DNA of 64,000 nt from Caulobacteraceae bacterium PMMR1 (GCA_000733915.1 JPOM01000001.1:1302001-1366000), one strand, 5' to 3'; numbered from the stretch's first letter, positions 35,948 through 47,380 are shown. Notes: generated by a model not told the origin, from the sequence alone. Program-made: numbers and translations.

Positions 35948-36898
35948 TCAGGCCGCGCGCCGCGCCGAGCGCAGCCGCTCGAAGTCCTCGCCCGCATGAT
36001 GCGAGGACCGGGTCAGCGGGCTGGCCGACACCATCAGGAAGCCCTTAGCCCAGGCGATGGTCTCCAGCGCCTTGAACTCCTCGGGCGTGACGAAGCGGTC
36101 CACGGGCGCGTGCTTCCGCGTCGGCTGCAGGTACTGGCCGATGGTGATGAAGTCGACGCCGGCGGAGCGCATGTCGTCCATGACCTGCATGACCTCCTCC
36201 TTCGTCTCGCCGAGCCCCACCATCAGGCCGGACTTGGTGAAGGCGTCGGGGTCGCGCTCCTTGACCCGTTCCAACAAGCGCAGGGAGTGATAGTAGCGCG
36301 CGCCGGGCCGGATCTTCAGATAGAGCCGCGGCACGGTCTCCAGATTGTGGTTGAATACGTCCGGCCGGCTGTCGATCAGGCCATCTACGGCGTGGGCGGG
36401 CTTGCGCAGGAAATCGGGGGTCAGGATCTCGACCGTCGTGCCGGGCGAGGTGCGGCGGATCGCCCGCACCACCTCAGCGAAGTGCGCCGCGCCCCCGTCG
36501 GCCAGGTCGTCCCGGTCCACCGAGGTGATCACGACGTGCTTCAGCCCCATCTGGCGGACCGCATCGGCGACGCGGGCCGGCTCGGTCGGGTCCAGAGGCT
36601 GGGGCAGGCCGGTCGCCACGTTGCAGAAGGCGCAGGCGCGGGTGCAGGTGTCGCCCATGACCATCATGGTGGCGTGCCGCACCGACCAGCACTCCCCGAT
36701 GTTGGGGCATGCGGCTTCTTCGCAGACCGTCGTGAGCTTGTGGTCCTTCACGATGGCGCGGGTTTCGAGATAGCCTCTCGACCCAGGGGCGCGCACGCGC
36801 AGCCACTCCGGCTTGCGCAGGATCGGGCTCTCCGGCCGCTCGCGCTTCTCGGGGTGGCGGTGCTGCGTGCGGGGGGTGGAATCCAGAACCGTGACCAT
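35948..36898 (-). CDS. lipA: lipoyl synthase
   Basis: Radical-SAM enzyme inserting two sulfur atoms into octanoyl groups bound to lipoyl domains. It has 316 residues from the ATG at 36896-36898; a GTG at 36911-36913 is an alternative. The auxiliary cluster cysteines are in [12 protein letters not shown] and the radical-SAM cysteines in [23 protein letters not shown] and [11 protein letters not shown] are further family motifs. Its product is needed by the nearby pdhB, pdhC and lpdA system. Only 73 bases separate it from the divergent lipoprotein gene. Confidence 0.97.
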   Translation of the reverse strand: MVTVLDSTPRTQHRHPEKRERPESPILRKPEWLRVRAPGSRGYLETRAIVKDHKLTTVCEEAACPNIGECWSVRHATMMVMGDTCTRACAFCNVATGLPQPLDPTEPARVADAVRQMGLKHVVITSVDRDDLADGGAAHFAEVVRAIRRTSPGTTVEILTPDFLRKPAHAVDGLIDSRPDVFNHNLETVPRLYLKIRPGARYYHSLRLLERVKERDPDAFTKSGLMVGLGETKEEVMQVMDDMRSAGVDFITIGQYLQPTRKHAPVDRFVTPEEFKALETIAWAKGFLMVSASPLTRSSHHAGEDFERLRSARRAA

Positions 36899-36971
36899 CG
36901 AGCGTCCTGACACAGGTCCCGCGCGGGCCGAAGAGGGCCGGCCGGGGAACCGCCTAGATCGGACGTTCTCC

Positions 36972-37922
36972 GTGCCGGATCAAGGCGGCGCGGCGCGCAG
37001 GACGTGGCTGGCCCTGCTGATGGCGGCGAGCCTGGCGGCCTGCTCCCAACCTGAAGCCGCGAACTCCGAGCTGACAGGGCCGCCGCCGGGGCTTGACGCC
37101 CGCTTCTACCCGCCGCCGGGCTGGACCTGGGGCCGGGTGCACGTGGCGGGACAGCCGGACGCGCGCTACGGGCTTGCGGCGCCGCCGGTCGCCCCCCGCG
37201 GCGACGTCCTGGTGCTGGTGGACCGGGGCGACATCGCCGAGACCTGGTTCGAGACCGCCCGGGCCCTGATGGCTGAGGGGCTCGCGGTCTGGACGCTGGA
37301 GCCGCCGGGCGAGGCGGGATCGCAGCGCTACGCCCTCGCCGGGCGGCGCGCGCACCGGCCGTCGAACGCGCCGGCGCTGGCGGCCATCGACGTCCTTGCG
37401 CGGCGCATCGTTCGGCCGACGCCGCGGCGACCGCTGGTCGTGCTGGCCGAAGGCGAGGCGGGCCTCTTGGCGCGGGTCGCGGCGCAGCGCAGCCCGATCT
37501 CGGCGGTGCTGGCTGGCGCGCCGGCGATCCGGCCTGAGGCGCCTCTCGGCCTGGTCGCGGTCTGGGCGGGACGGCTCGGGCTCGACTGGACGCCCTGCCC
37601 CGCCCCCGACCACGCACCGCCGGTCGCGGGCGACCCGGAGCGTCTGCGGGTCCAGGCGGTCTGGCTGAAGCGCCGCCCCGAACTCGCGACACTGGGCGAG
37701 ACTTGCGGCTTGCAGGCAGCCGAGCGCGCCCTCGCCCATGTCGAGGCGCCCGCCCCGACCCTGGCCTTCGATCCGTCCGCCGGGGACCGCCCGCACCTGG
37801 CGCGCGACGCCGTGCGCGGGTCCTGGCTCGCGCAGGTCGACGCCGCCCTGGACCGCGCCGCCCCTCGCTTCGGCGACCGGCCCCGGCTGGGACCCGATCA
37901 GGCGTTCAGGACCACGCCGTAA
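36972..37922 (+). CDS. predicted lipoprotein with an alpha/beta-hydrolase-like body lacking the nucleophile
   Basis: A 316-residue protein from a GTG at 36972. It opens with a lipoprotein signal ([18 protein letters not shown], lipobox LAAC), so it should be anchored in the outer or inner membrane facing the periplasm. The body resembles a serine hydrolase: [20 protein letters not shown], then [20 protein letters not shown] where an active enzyme would have G-x-S-x-G. Serine is absent from that turn. I do not recognise a named family and the hydrolase reading is tentative. The end overlaps the convergent lpdA by 25 bases. Confidence 0.68.
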   Translation: MPDQGGAARRTWLALLMAASLAACSQPEAANSELTGPPPGLDARFYPPPGWTWGRVHVAGQPDARYGLAAPPVAPRGDVLVLVDRGDIAETWFETARALMAEGLAVWTLEPPGEAGSQRYALAGRRAHRPSNAPALAAIDVLARRIVRPTPRRPLVVLAEGEAGLLARVAAQRSPISAVLAGAPAIRPEAPLGLVAVWAGRLGLDWTPCPAPDHAPPVAGDPERLRVQAVWLKRRPELATLGETCGLQAAERALAHVEAPAPTLAFDPSAGDRPHLARDAVRGSWLAQVDAALDRAAPRFGDRPRLGPDQAFRTTP

Positions 37923-39301
37923 GCGTCCAGGCTGGCCTCGTGCATCGCCTCGCTCATGGTCGGGTGCGGGAACACGGTGCCCATGATCTCCGCCTCCGTC
38001 AGCTCCCCCGTCATGGCCATGGCGAAGCCCTGGATCATCTCGGTGACCTCGCCGCCCAGCAGGTGCGCGCCCAGGAGCTGGCCGGTGTCGGCGTCGAACA
38101 CGGTCTTGACGAAGCCTTCGGTCTCGCCGGCCGCGATCGCCTTGCCGTTGGCGGAGAACTTGAAGCGGCCCACTCGCACCTTGCGGCCGGTCTCCTTCGC
38201 CTGGGCCTCGGTCATGCCCACGGAGGCGACCTGGGGCTGGGAGTAGGTGCAGCCGGGGATCGGCGCGGCCAGATGCGGCCCGGCCCGGCCCGCAATCACC
38301 TCGGCGGCGTGCACGCCTTCGTGGCTGGCCTTGTGGGCGAGCCACGGCGGGCCGGCGACGTCGCCGATGGCGTAAAGGCCCGGCACATTGGTCGCGCAGG
38401 ACGCGTCGGTGGCGACGTGGCCGCGGTCGATTGCGACGCCCAACGCCTCCAGCCCGATGTCCTCGATGTTGGCGGTGATGCCCACGGCGACGATGGCCTT
38501 CTCGGCCTCCAGCGTCTCGGTCTTGCTCCCCGCCTCCACCTTGATACGCACGCCGGCCCCGCCCGCCTCCAGACGGGTGACCTTGGCGCCGGTTCGGAAC
38601 GTCAGGCCGCGCTTTTCGAAGGCCTTCTGGGCCGCGGCGGAGACCTCCGCGTCCTCCACCGGCAGGATGCGATCGAGCGCCTCGATGACGGTGACCTTGG
38701 CGCCCAGCGCATTGAAGAAGCAGCCGAACTCGATCCCGATGGCGCCTGAGCCGACCACGAGCAACGACTTGGGGCAGGCCTTGGGCGTCATGGCGTCGCG
38801 ATAGGTCCAGACCGTCTCTCCGTCGCCTTTCAGGCCGATCTGCGGGATCTCCTTGGCGCGCGCGCCGACGGCCAGGATCACCGCCTTGGCCTGCAGGGTC
38901 TGCTCCGGGCCGCCCTTAGCCGGGCGAACGATCACCTTGGGCGCGGGGCGTCCGGCTTCGAGCCGGGCGACGCCCTCGATGACGGTGATCTTGTTTTTCT
39001 TCATCAAATAGGCGACGCCGCCGTTCAGCTGCTTGGCCACGGCGCGAGAGCGGGCGACCACCTTGGTGAAGTCGAAGGCGGGCTTTTCCGCAGAAAGGCC
39101 GTAGTCGGCCAGATGGCTCAGCTGGGCGTAGACCTCGCCGGACTTCAGAAGCGCCTTGGTGGGAATGCAGCCCCAGTTCAGGCAGATGCCGCCCAGGAGC
39201 TCGCGCTCGACAATGGCGGTCTTCAGGCCCAGCTGCGCGGCTCGGATGGCCGCGGTGTAGCCGCCCGGCCCGGAGCCGATGACGATCAGGTCATAGTCCA
39301 T
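37898..39301 (-). CDS. lpdA: dihydrolipoyl dehydrogenase (E3)
   Basis: FAD enzyme that reoxidises the lipoyl groups of 2-oxoacid dehydrogenase complexes, producing NADH. It has 467 residues: FAD site IGSGPGGYTAAIRAAQLGL, redox-active disulfide in GGICLNWGCIPTKALL, NAD site VVGSGAIGIEFGCFFNALG, and the C-terminal active-site histidine/glutamate in FPHPTMSEAMHEA. It follows pdhC by ten bases, so this is the pyruvate dehydrogenase E3, though it may be shared with other complexes. Confidence 0.97.
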   Translation of the reverse strand: MDYDLIVIGSGPGGYTAAIRAAQLGLKTAIVERELLGGICLNWGCIPTKALLKSGEVYAQLSHLADYGLSAEKPAFDFTKVVARSRAVAKQLNGGVAYLMKKNKITVIEGVARLEAGRPAPKVIVRPAKGGPEQTLQAKAVILAVGARAKEIPQIGLKGDGETVWTYRDAMTPKACPKSLLVVGSGAIGIEFGCFFNALGAKVTVIEALDRILPVEDAEVSAAAQKAFEKRGLTFRTGAKVTRLEAGGAGVRIKVEAGSKTETLEAEKAIVAVGITANIEDIGLEALGVAIDRGHVATDASCATNVPGLYAIGDVAGPPWLAHKASHEGVHAAEVIAGRAGPHLAAPIPGCTYSQPQVASVGMTEAQAKETGRKVRVGRFKFSANGKAIAAGETEGFVKTVFDADTGQLLGAHLLGGEVTEMIQGFAMAMTGELTEAEIMGTVFPHPTMSEAMHEASLDAYGVVLNA

Positions 39302-39311
39302 CGATCCACCG

Positions 39312-40697
39312 CTAGGCCAGCATCGTCACAGGGTCTTCGACCAGCGGCTTGAACGCCTGCAAGAAGCGCGCGCCGGTCGCGCCGTCCACCACGCGGTGAT
39401 CGCAGGTCAGGGTCACGCTCATCACGGTGGCGACCGCAAGCTGGCCGTCCCTCACGACCGGCTGCTGCATCCCCGCGCCAACGCTCATGATGCAGCCGCC
39501 CGGCTCGTTGATGATCGAGGAGAAGCTCTTGATCCCGAACATGCCGAGGTTGGACACCGAGAAGGTGCCGCCCTGGAACTCGTCCGGCTTCAGCTTGCGC
39601 TCCCGCGCCCGCTTGGCGAGGTCCTTGGCCTCGGTGGCGATCTGGGCCAGCGACTTCTCCTCGGCGCGGCGGATCACCGGCGTGATCAGGCCTCCCGGGA
39701 TCGCCACCGCCATGGCGATATCGGCGTGCTTGTGGATCGCGATGCCTTCGGGCGTGAAGGAGGCGTTGGCTTCGGGCACCTGACGGATCGCCATGGCCAC
39801 CGCCTTGATCACGATGTCGTTGACCGAGACCTTCACGCCCTGAGGCTCCAGCACGGCATTGATGCGGGTCCGCGCGGCGAGCAGCGCGTCGATCTCGCAG
39901 TCGATCACCAGCGGGAAGTGCGGGATGTCGCGGAAGGCGTCGCTGAGACGGCGCGCGGAGACCTTGCGGATGTTGTCCAGCGGAATGAGCTCGTAGCTGC
40001 CGGGCTGGATGCCCATCTGCTCCAGGCTGCGGACCTGGCGCAGGGGCTCGGACGGGGCCGGGGCGGCGGGCTGCTGGTCCTGCGGCGCAGAGGCGGGCGC
40101 CTGGCCCGGGCGCGCCTGCTCGACGTCGGCCTTCACGATGCGGCCGTGCGGACCTGAACCCCTGAGCGTGCTCAGGTCGACGCCCTTCTGAGCCGCGATC
40201 CGTCGCGCGAGCGGCGAGGCGAAGACGCGCCGTCCCTCGCCGTTCGCCGCCGGACGTGAGGCGCGCTCCTGTGGCGCAGCCGAAGGCGGCGTGCTCAGAG
40301 CCGGGTCGGGCCGCTCGCCGCCGGCGTTGACGAGGTCCTTGCCCTGGTCGCGCGGCGCGCGGGCGTCGGAGGCCTCGGGTCCGGGCGTGACGCCAGCGGC
40401 TGCGGGCGGCGGCGGGGCGGCGGACGCGGGCGGCGCCGGCGGCGCGGCGCTGGCCTCCCCCTCGCCTCTCAGGCGCGCGATGGGGGTGTTCACCTTCACG
40501 CCCTCCGCGCCGGCCGGCACGAGCAGGGCTTCCACCACGCCCTCGTCGACCGCCTCTACCTCCATGGTGGCCTTGTCGGTCTCGATCTCGGCGATCACGT
40601 CGCCGGAGCGGACCCTGTCGCCTTCCTTGATCGTCCACTTGGCGAGGGTGCCCTCCTCCATCGTCGGAGACAGGGCGGGCATCAGGATGTCGGTCAT
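39312..40697 (-). CDS. pdhC: pyruvate dehydrogenase E2, dihydrolipoamide acetyltransferase
   Basis: E2 core of the pyruvate dehydrogenase complex; transfers acetyl from lipoate to CoA. It has 461 residues: N-terminal lipoyl domain with the modified lysine in [12 protein letters not shown], a Pro/Ala-rich linker, an E1/E3-binding domain ([20 protein letters not shown]) and the catalytic domain ending with [14 protein letters not shown] (active-site histidine). The first 78 residues are the same as those of pdhB, and the DNA differs at about 9 of 235 positions. The start overlaps the stop of the gfa-type gene by four bases. Confidence 0.97.
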   Translation of the reverse strand: MTDILMPALSPTMEEGTLAKWTIKEGDRVRSGDVIAEIETDKATMEVEAVDEGVVEALLVPAGAEGVKVNTPIARLRGEGEASAAPPAPPASAAPPPPAAAGVTPGPEASDARAPRDQGKDLVNAGGERPDPALSTPPSAAPQERASRPAANGEGRRVFASPLARRIAAQKGVDLSTLRGSGPHGRIVKADVEQARPGQAPASAPQDQQPAAPAPSEPLRQVRSLEQMGIQPGSYELIPLDNIRKVSARRLSDAFRDIPHFPLVIDCEIDALLAARTRINAVLEPQGVKVSVNDIVIKAVAMAIRQVPEANASFTPEGIAIHKHADIAMAVAIPGGLITPVIRRAEEKSLAQIATEAKDLAKRARERKLKPDEFQGGTFSVSNLGMFGIKSFSSIINEPGGCIMSVGAGMQQPVVRDGQLAVATVMSVTLTCDHRVVDGATGARFLQAFKPLVEDPVTMLA

Positions 40698-41098
40698 GAC
40701 GGGTCCTGGCTGAGGGGGGCGAGGGCGGCTGCATGGGCCTCCCAGTTGCGGCCGTCGAACGGCTCGATGCGGAGATCGAGCGCCGCCGTGTCGTCCAGGC
40801 AGCGGGCGTTGACCGACCAGCCGTCCGGGTTCGACCGGGGACGGTAGAAGCTCTTGACCCCGCAGGTCCTGCAGAACAGGTGCCGCGCGACCCCGGTGTT
40901 GAACGTGTAGGTGGTCAGGCCCTCGGCGCCCTGCGTCAGACGGAACCGTCGCTCCGGGACGATGACATGCACAAAGCCGGTCTTGGCGCAGATCGAGCAG
41001 TTGCAGCTCTGGGCCTGCACGACGGGGGGCAGCTCGACCTCGAACCGCACGGCCCCGCAGTGACAGCCGCCGGCATAGCTGGCGTCGGTGGCGCTCAC
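40694..41098 (-). CDS. GFA-family zinc protein inside the pdh operon
   Basis: A 134-residue protein of the glutathione-dependent formaldehyde-activating enzyme fold. Zinc-binding cysteines are visible in [22 protein letters not shown] and [12 protein letters not shown]. The family name comes from one activity, but most members have no proven function. The GTG at 41096-41098 overlaps the pdhB stop (GTGA), and its own stop overlaps the pdhC start (ATGA). It is thus translationally coupled to both subunits, which hints at a job linked to the complex. Confidence 0.88.
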   Translation of the reverse strand: MSATDASYAGGCHCGAVRFEVELPPVVQAQSCNCSICAKTGFVHVIVPERRFRLTQGAEGLTTYTFNTGVARHLFCRTCGVKSFYRPRSNPDGWSVNARCLDDTAALDLRIEPFDGRNWEAHAAALAPLSQDPS

Positions 41099-42503
41099 CT
41101 GTAGCTCACCGCCTTGGCGGCCGTCACGATCTTCTCCACCGAGGGCAGGGCGAGGGCCTCCAGGTTTGCCGCATAGGGCATGGGCACGTCCTCGCCGGTG
41201 ACGCGCAGGGGCGGCGCGTCGAGCCAATCGAAGGCGTGCTCGACCACGCGCGCGGCGACCTCGGCCCCGACCCCGAACGGCGCCCAGCCCTCCTCGACGG
41301 TGACCAGGCGATTGGTCTTCTTCACGCTCTCAACGACGGTCTCATGGTCCAGGGGGCGCAGGGTGCGAAGGTCGATCACCTCGGCCTCGACGCCCTCCTT
41401 GGCCAGTTCCTCCGCGGCGGTGAGGGCCAGGCCGACCATACGCGAGTGGGCCGTCAGGGTGACATGCGCCCCCTCGCGCCGCACCTTGGCCTTGCCGATC
41501 GGAACGACCCAGTCCTCGACGTCCGGGACCTCGAATTCCTGGCCGTAGAGGATCTCGTTCTCCAGGAACACGACCGGGTTCGGGTCGCGGATTGCGGCCT
41601 TGAGCAGGCCCTTGGCGTCGGCCGCGTCATAGGGGGCGATCACCTTCAGCCCCGGGACGGAGCCGTACCAGGCCGAATAGTCCTGGCTGTGCTGGGCGGC
41701 GACGCGCGCCGCTGCGCCGTTGGGTCCGCGGAACACGATCGGACAGGCGATCTGCCCCCCGACATATAGCGCTGCTTGGCGGCGGAGTTGATGATCGCGT
41801 CGATCGCCTGCATGGCGAAGTTGAAGGTCATGAACTCCACGATCGGCCTCAAGCCCGCGAACGCCGCCCCGACACCCACGCCGGCGAAGCCGTACTCCGT
41901 GATCGGCGTGTCGATGACCCGGCGCTCGCCGAATTCCTCCAGCAGGCCGCGGGAGATCTTGTAGGCGCCCTGATACTGCGCGACCTCCTCGCCCATCAGA
42001 AAGACGGCCTCGTCCCGGCGCATCTCCTCGGCCATGGCGTCGCGGAGCGCGTCCCGCACCGTCAGGCGCACCGTCTTTGCGCCGGCGGGCATCTCGGGGT
42101 CGGGGGAGGTGCGCGCCAGGGCGGCGGCGGTCGCGCCCTCGCCTTCCGCCCGCGCCGGCTCGGTTTCGGGCGCGCGTTTCTCCGGGTCGCCGGCGGCCTG
42201 CTCGGGGGCGGCGGCCTTCTGGACCGGCGCATTGGCCGCCGCGGGCGAGGCCGAGCGTGCGTCCCCTTCGCCCCTCAGGCGCGCGATGGGGGTGTTCACC
42301 TTCACGCCCTCCGCGCCGGCCGGCACGAGCAGCGCCTCCACCACGCCCTCGTCGACCGCCTCTACCTCCATGGTGGCCTTGTCGGTCTCGATCTCGGCGA
42401 TCACGTCGCCGGAGCGGACCCTGTCGCCTTCCTTGATCGTCCACTTGGCGAGGGTGCCCTCCTCCATGGTCGGCGACAGGGCGGGCATGAGAATATCGGT
42501 CAC
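41095..42503 (-). CDS. pdhB: pyruvate dehydrogenase E1 beta with N-terminal lipoyl domain, frame broken at 41755-41760
   Basis: Beta subunit of E1, the thiamine-dependent decarboxylase. From a GTG at 42501-42503 it begins with a complete lipoyl domain (residues 1-78), then an Ala/Pro linker, then the E1-beta body from [20 protein letters not shown]. Near [13 protein letters not shown] the frame goes wrong: on the plus strand there is a run of six C; a seventh restores [15 protein letters not shown] and the rest to AKAVSYR. The repaired protein has about 469 residues. A lipoyl domain on E1-beta is known in alphaproteobacteria. pdhA lies just upstream and the gfa-type gene overlaps its end. Confidence 0.95.
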
Positions 42504-42506
42504 GCC

Positions 42507-43529
42507 TCAAGCCTCCGCATAGACGTCGGTGTAGAGCTCGCGCGGGTCGGGCTCGGGGGCGGTGCGGGCGAACTCGGCGGCGTCGGCCACGATTTTCTTC
42601 ACCTCCGCATCGATATCCTTGAAGCGCGTCTCATCGCCGAGGCCCCGGGCCTCGAGCCTCTCGCGGAAGTGGTCGATGGGGTCGCGCGTCTTGCGGACCT
42701 CGTCCACCTCCTCGCGAGTGCGGTACTTGGCGGGATCGCTCATGGAGTGGCCGCGATAGCGGTAGGTCTTCATTTCCAGCACGAACGGCCCGCCGCCTGA
42801 GCGGGCGTGTTCGGCGGCGCGGGCGCCGGCGTCCCGCACCGCCTCGATGTCCATGCCGTCGACCTCGGCGCCCTCGATGTTGAAGGCGGCGCCCCGGCGG
42901 TAAAGGTGCGTCTCGGCCGTCGCCCGCTCCACGCTCGTGCCCATGGCGTACTGGTTGTTCTCGATCACATAGACGACCGGCAGCTTCCAGAGCGCGGCCA
43001 TGTTCATGGCCTCGAACACCTGGCCTTGGTTGGCCGCCCCATCGCCCAGATAGGTGAAACAGACGTTCGGTTTGCCGCGGTACTTGTTGGCGAGCGCCAG
43101 GCCGGTGCCGATCGGCACCTGGGCCCCGACGATGCCGTGCCCGCCGTAGAAGCCGGCCTGCACGTCGAACATATGCATGGAGCCGCCCTTGCCTCGCGCC
43201 GAGCCTGGCGCGCGTCCGGTCAGCTCGGCCATGACCGCGCGCGGGTCCATTCCGGCGGCCAGCATGTGGCCGTGGTCGCGGTAGCCGGTGATGACCTGGT
43301 CGCCGGAATGGGCGATGGACTGCATGCCGACCGCGATGGCTTCCTGCCCGATGTAGAGGTGGCAGAAGCCGCCGATCAGCCCCATGCCGTAGAGCTGGCC
43401 CGCCCGCTCCTCAAAGCGGCGGATGAGCAGCATGGAGCGGTACCAGGCGAACTGCTCGTCGGGCGAGGCGGTCATGCCTTCAGCAGTCTTGGGGTCGGGC
43501 TTTGGGGCGGCCTTGGACGCGCGCGCCAT
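42507..43529 (-). CDS. pdhA: pyruvate dehydrogenase E1 alpha
   Basis: Alpha subunit of E1; binds thiamine diphosphate and decarboxylates pyruvate. The ATG at 43527-43529 gives 340 residues; a further 13 in-frame codons upstream are less typical. Motifs are [20 protein letters not shown], the thiamine diphosphate site [19 protein letters not shown] with [10 protein letters not shown], and the phosphorylation-loop region [20 protein letters not shown]. It is the first gene of the pdhA-pdhB-gfa-pdhC-lpdA string; three bases separate it from pdhB. Confidence 0.97.
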   Translation of the reverse strand: MARASKAAPKPDPKTAEGMTASPDEQFAWYRSMLLIRRFEERAGQLYGMGLIGGFCHLYIGQEAIAVGMQSIAHSGDQVITGYRDHGHMLAAGMDPRAVMAELTGRAPGSARGKGGSMHMFDVQAGFYGGHGIVGAQVPIGTGLALANKYRGKPNVCFTYLGDGAANQGQVFEAMNMAALWKLPVVYVIENNQYAMGTSVERATAETHLYRRGAAFNIEGAEVDGMDIEAVRDAGARAAEHARSGGGPFVLEMKTYRYRGHSMSDPAKYRTREEVDEVRKTRDPIDHFRERLEARGLGDETRFKDIDAEVKKIVADAAEFARTAPEPDPRELYTDVYAEA

Positions 43530-43672
43530 GCGGGAATTCCTCGCCGAGGTTTCGTTGTGCGACGGCACGCCGGAAGCGGTGGGCCGCGATCAGGCGGTCC
43601 GGACGGTCGCAGGTTGGGGCCTCTTAGCCCATGCCCCGCGGCGAAGGGAAGCGCTGCCGGGCGCCTCGGCCT

Positions 43673-44002
43673 TCAGGATGGCGCGCGAGGGAAGCGGACC
43701 ACGATGTCGCGCGGGTCGGCGTAGCCCAGGCGGAGGCGCGCACGCTCCTCGACCAGGTCGCGGGACAGGCTGCGGCCGTCCAGCAGGCGCGCCTCCCGCT
43801 CCAGCCGGGCGCGCTCCGCCGTCAGCCGGTCCAGCAGCGCCTGGCGTTCCGCGAGCGTCTCCTGCCGCTGACGGCGGGTGAGCACGCCCCGATCGCCGGT
43901 CAGGGCATGGTAGCCGAAGTAGAACAGCAGAGCTGCAAACAGGGCCGTCGGCACATAAGGGCGGATGCGGGCGAGCACGGGCGAGGCCTGATGGAGACTC
44001 AC
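43673..44002 (-). CDS. ftsB: septum formation initiator FtsB (DivIC family)
   Basis: A 109-residue bitopic inner-membrane protein: short cytoplasmic start, one membrane helix near residues 18-36 (TALFAALLFYFGYHALTG), then a coiled coil (about 42-75) and a short C-terminal part (RLRLGYADPRDIVVRF). This is the layout of FtsB, which with FtsL and FtsQ recruits late division proteins. It is next to eno, the usual location in alphaproteobacteria. Confidence 0.92.
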   Translation of the reverse strand: MSLHQASPVLARIRPYVPTALFAALLFYFGYHALTGDRGVLTRRQRQETLAERQALLDRLTAERARLEREARLLDGRSLSRDLVEERARLRLGYADPRDIVVRFPRAPS

Positions 44003-44055
44003 CGCTCCAGCCTATCATCCGGTTCGGTTAACCACCCCTTTCAGCCCGCGCCGCC

Positions 44056-45444
<1,389 letters not shown>

Positions 45445-45765
45445 CTAGCAGTGCTTGCGGCTCTTCGCGATCTGGTGGCCTGCGACCGCGCCGACGCCCG
45501 CGCCCAGAAGCGTGCCGCCGATGCCGTGACCGCCGATGGCGTGGCCGACCAAGCCGCCGCCGACCGCGCCGATCACCGTGCCGTTATTGGCGTTGCGGCG
45601 ACGCGCGCGCTCACAGCTCCAGCGGGCGCGGTCGTACTCGGCGCGGCTGTAGCCCTGATGGTAGCGGCTATGCCGGTAATAGTGGCGCGCCTCGGCGAGG
45701 CCAGGCGCGGAGAGCGCGCCAGCCAGGGTGGCCAGGGCGGCGATGGACGCGGTGAGCTGACGCAT
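45445..45765 (-). CDS. secreted glycine-zipper protein
   Basis: A 106-residue protein with a signal peptide (MRQLTASIAALATLAGALSA), a tyrosine/histidine/arginine-rich segment (HYYRHSRYHQGYSRAEYDRA), then a glycine zipper (GTVIGAVGGGLVGHAIGGHG continuing to GVGAVAGHQIAK) and a C-terminal cysteine. Similar small proteins associate with the outer membrane; the role is unknown. It lies 108 bases upstream of eno on the same strand. Confidence 0.82.
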   Translation of the reverse strand: MRQLTASIAALATLAGALSAPGLAEARHYYRHSRYHQGYSRAEYDRARWSCERARRRNANNGTVIGAVGGGLVGHAIGGHGIGGTLLGAGVGAVAGHQIAKSRKHC

Positions 45766-45863
45766 GGGGGTCTCCGTTCTCCAGCGTAGCCTTGAAAACG
45801 CAAGCTAGGGCCGAAAGTTGCGCGACCGCAAGTCCTCGCCCCGAAAGACCTGAGCCCCCGGGC

Positions 45864-46046
45864 TCAGTCCTCCTTGGACTCCAGCACCTGGCGACCCTTG
45901 TACATGCCGGTCTTCAGATCGACGTGGTGCGGACGGCGGAGCTCGCCCGTTTCCTTGTCCTCGATATAGCTGTTCGGGCCCAGCGCGTGATGCGACCGGC
46001 GCATGTTGCGCCGCGAGGGGGAAGTCTTTCGCTTGGGAACGGCCAT
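45864..46046 (-). CDS. rpmF: 50S ribosomal protein L32
   Basis: A 60-residue ribosomal protein with the complete family pattern: [20 protein letters not shown] at the start and [18 protein letters not shown] in the middle. It lacks the zinc-binding cysteines found in some lineages, which is normal for proteobacterial L32. Confidence 0.97.
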   Translation of the reverse strand: MAVPKRKTSPSRRNMRRSHHALGPNSYIEDKETGELRRPHHVDLKTGMYKGRQVLESKED

Positions 46047-46149
46047 GACGTGTCTCGATCGGTCTTGAAGGCCCGCGCGGGCGTGTAAACGGAAGCGGCG
46101 GCCCTCGCTGGTGAAAACCCGGGCCGCCGATCAAGTGCGGTCCTATGCC

Positions 46150-46398
46150 TCAGATCGTCCGCAGGGGCAAGTCGCGCAGCGGAGCCGTGGCGGGGCCGCG
46201 GTCGAGTTCTCCCGAGACGGTCGAGGTCCCGTTCTCCGCGGGCGCGGCGGGCCTGGACACCCACCAGGCGACCAGGACGAGGGCCGCGAGCACGATCGCT
46301 GCGCCGATCCACCACTTGGAATTGCCGAGCCGGGGCGCGCGTCCGCCCTGGGTCGGCGCGCCGGCGGCGCGGTCGGGCGGCATCAGGGGATCGGACAT
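46150..46398 (-). CDS. small single-helix membrane protein
   Basis: An 82-residue protein with a proline/glycine-rich cytoplasmic start, one membrane helix near residues 30-47 (WWIGAAIVLAALVLVAWWVS) and a short periplasmic tail (GELDRGPATAPLRDLPLRTI). No family is recognised. It lies between rpmF and an oxidoreductase gene, with about 58 bases to the latter. Confidence 0.65.
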   Translation of the reverse strand: MSDPLMPPDRAAGAPTQGGRAPRLGNSKWWIGAAIVLAALVLVAWWVSRPAAPAENGTSTVSGELDRGPATAPLRDLPLRTI

Positions 46399-46456
46399 GA
46401 TTCAAGCACCCTCCGCCCTCGCCAACGTCGCCGCCCCTCGTCCGTTCCGGGCGAGG

Positions 46457-47380
46457 TCAGATGCCGGCGGCGTGCTCGACCGCCAGGGCGAGGTCCAGCG
46501 CCCTCAGGCCGTCCTCGCCGGTCGCGGCAGGGCGCGCCGCCTCGCCCCGCACCGCCGCCAAGAAGCGCGCGACGCTGGCGCCGAGCGGGTCGCGCCCGTC
46601 CGGCGTGGCGGCGAAGTCCGGGTTCAGGCGATGCGGCGTGGCGTTCTCAAAGCGCGGCGCCAGGAAGTCGACGCGCACCTCCCCGGCGGGATAGACGATG
46701 CGCATGGTCCGCTCCCGGGCCTTGGCGACGCGGGAGGCTTCGAAGGCGGCCGTGAGGCCCGAGGCGAACGTGACCTCGGCGGCGAGCTGGTCGAAGCCGC
46801 CCTCGGCCTCCGCCGCGATCGCCTCGCCGGCCGCCAGCTGCAGCGCGAGGTCGAGGTCGTGGATCATGAGGTCCAGCACGCAGGAGACGTCGCGGTTGCG
46901 CGCATTGGGCAGCCCTCGCCTCACCGATTCGATCCGAAGCGGCCGTTCGGCGACGCCCATCAGCCCCATGGCGGCGAAGACGACGCGCTCCTGGTGTCCG
47001 CAGGCCAGCACGAGCGCGCGCTTGGCCGCGAGGTCGACCAGCGCCTGGCCGTCCTGCACCGTCGTCGCCAGCGGCTTCTCCACATAGGTCGGCTTGCCTG
47101 CGGCCAGCGCGGCGCGGGCGAGGTCGGCATGGCTGTCGGCGGGAGAGGCGACGGTGACGACATCCACGGCCGCAAGGAAGGCGCCCACGTCGTTAAAGCC
47201 CCGTCCGCCGTGCGTCTGCGCCAGCGCCTCGGCGCGGGAGAGGTCGACATCATAGACGGCCGCCAGGCGCGCACCCGGCAGGCCCGCATACTTGCCGGCG
47301 TGGAAGCCGCCGAACACGCCCGCGCCGCAGACCCCGCCCCTGAGGTCGCCCCGGACGTCGCCCTTGAGTTCGCCCGCCAT
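46457..47380 (-). CDS. Gfo/Idh/MocA-family oxidoreductase
   Basis: A 307-residue NAD(P)-dependent dehydrogenase. The nucleotide-binding GAGVFGGFHAGKYAG lies near residue 20 and the active-site EKPLA motif in PTYVEKPLATTVQ near residue 95. VRRGLPNARNRDVSCVLDLM and IHDLDLALQLA follow in the C-terminal domain. Members oxidise sugars, inositols or related compounds, or reduce keto-sugars; the substrate is not predictable. It is divergent from the next gene. Confidence 0.9.
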   Translation of the reverse strand: MAGELKGDVRGDLRGGVCGAGVFGGFHAGKYAGLPGARLAAVYDVDLSRAEALAQTHGGRGFNDVGAFLAAVDVVTVASPADSHADLARAALAAGKPTYVEKPLATTVQDGQALVDLAAKRALVLACGHQERVVFAAMGLMGVAERPLRIESVRRGLPNARNRDVSCVLDLMIHDLDLALQLAAGEAIAAEAEGGFDQLAAEVTFASGLTAAFEASRVAKARERTMRIVYPAGEVRVDFLAPRFENATPHRLNPDFAATPDGRDPLGASVARFLAAVRGEAARPAATGEDGLRALDLALAVEHAAGI

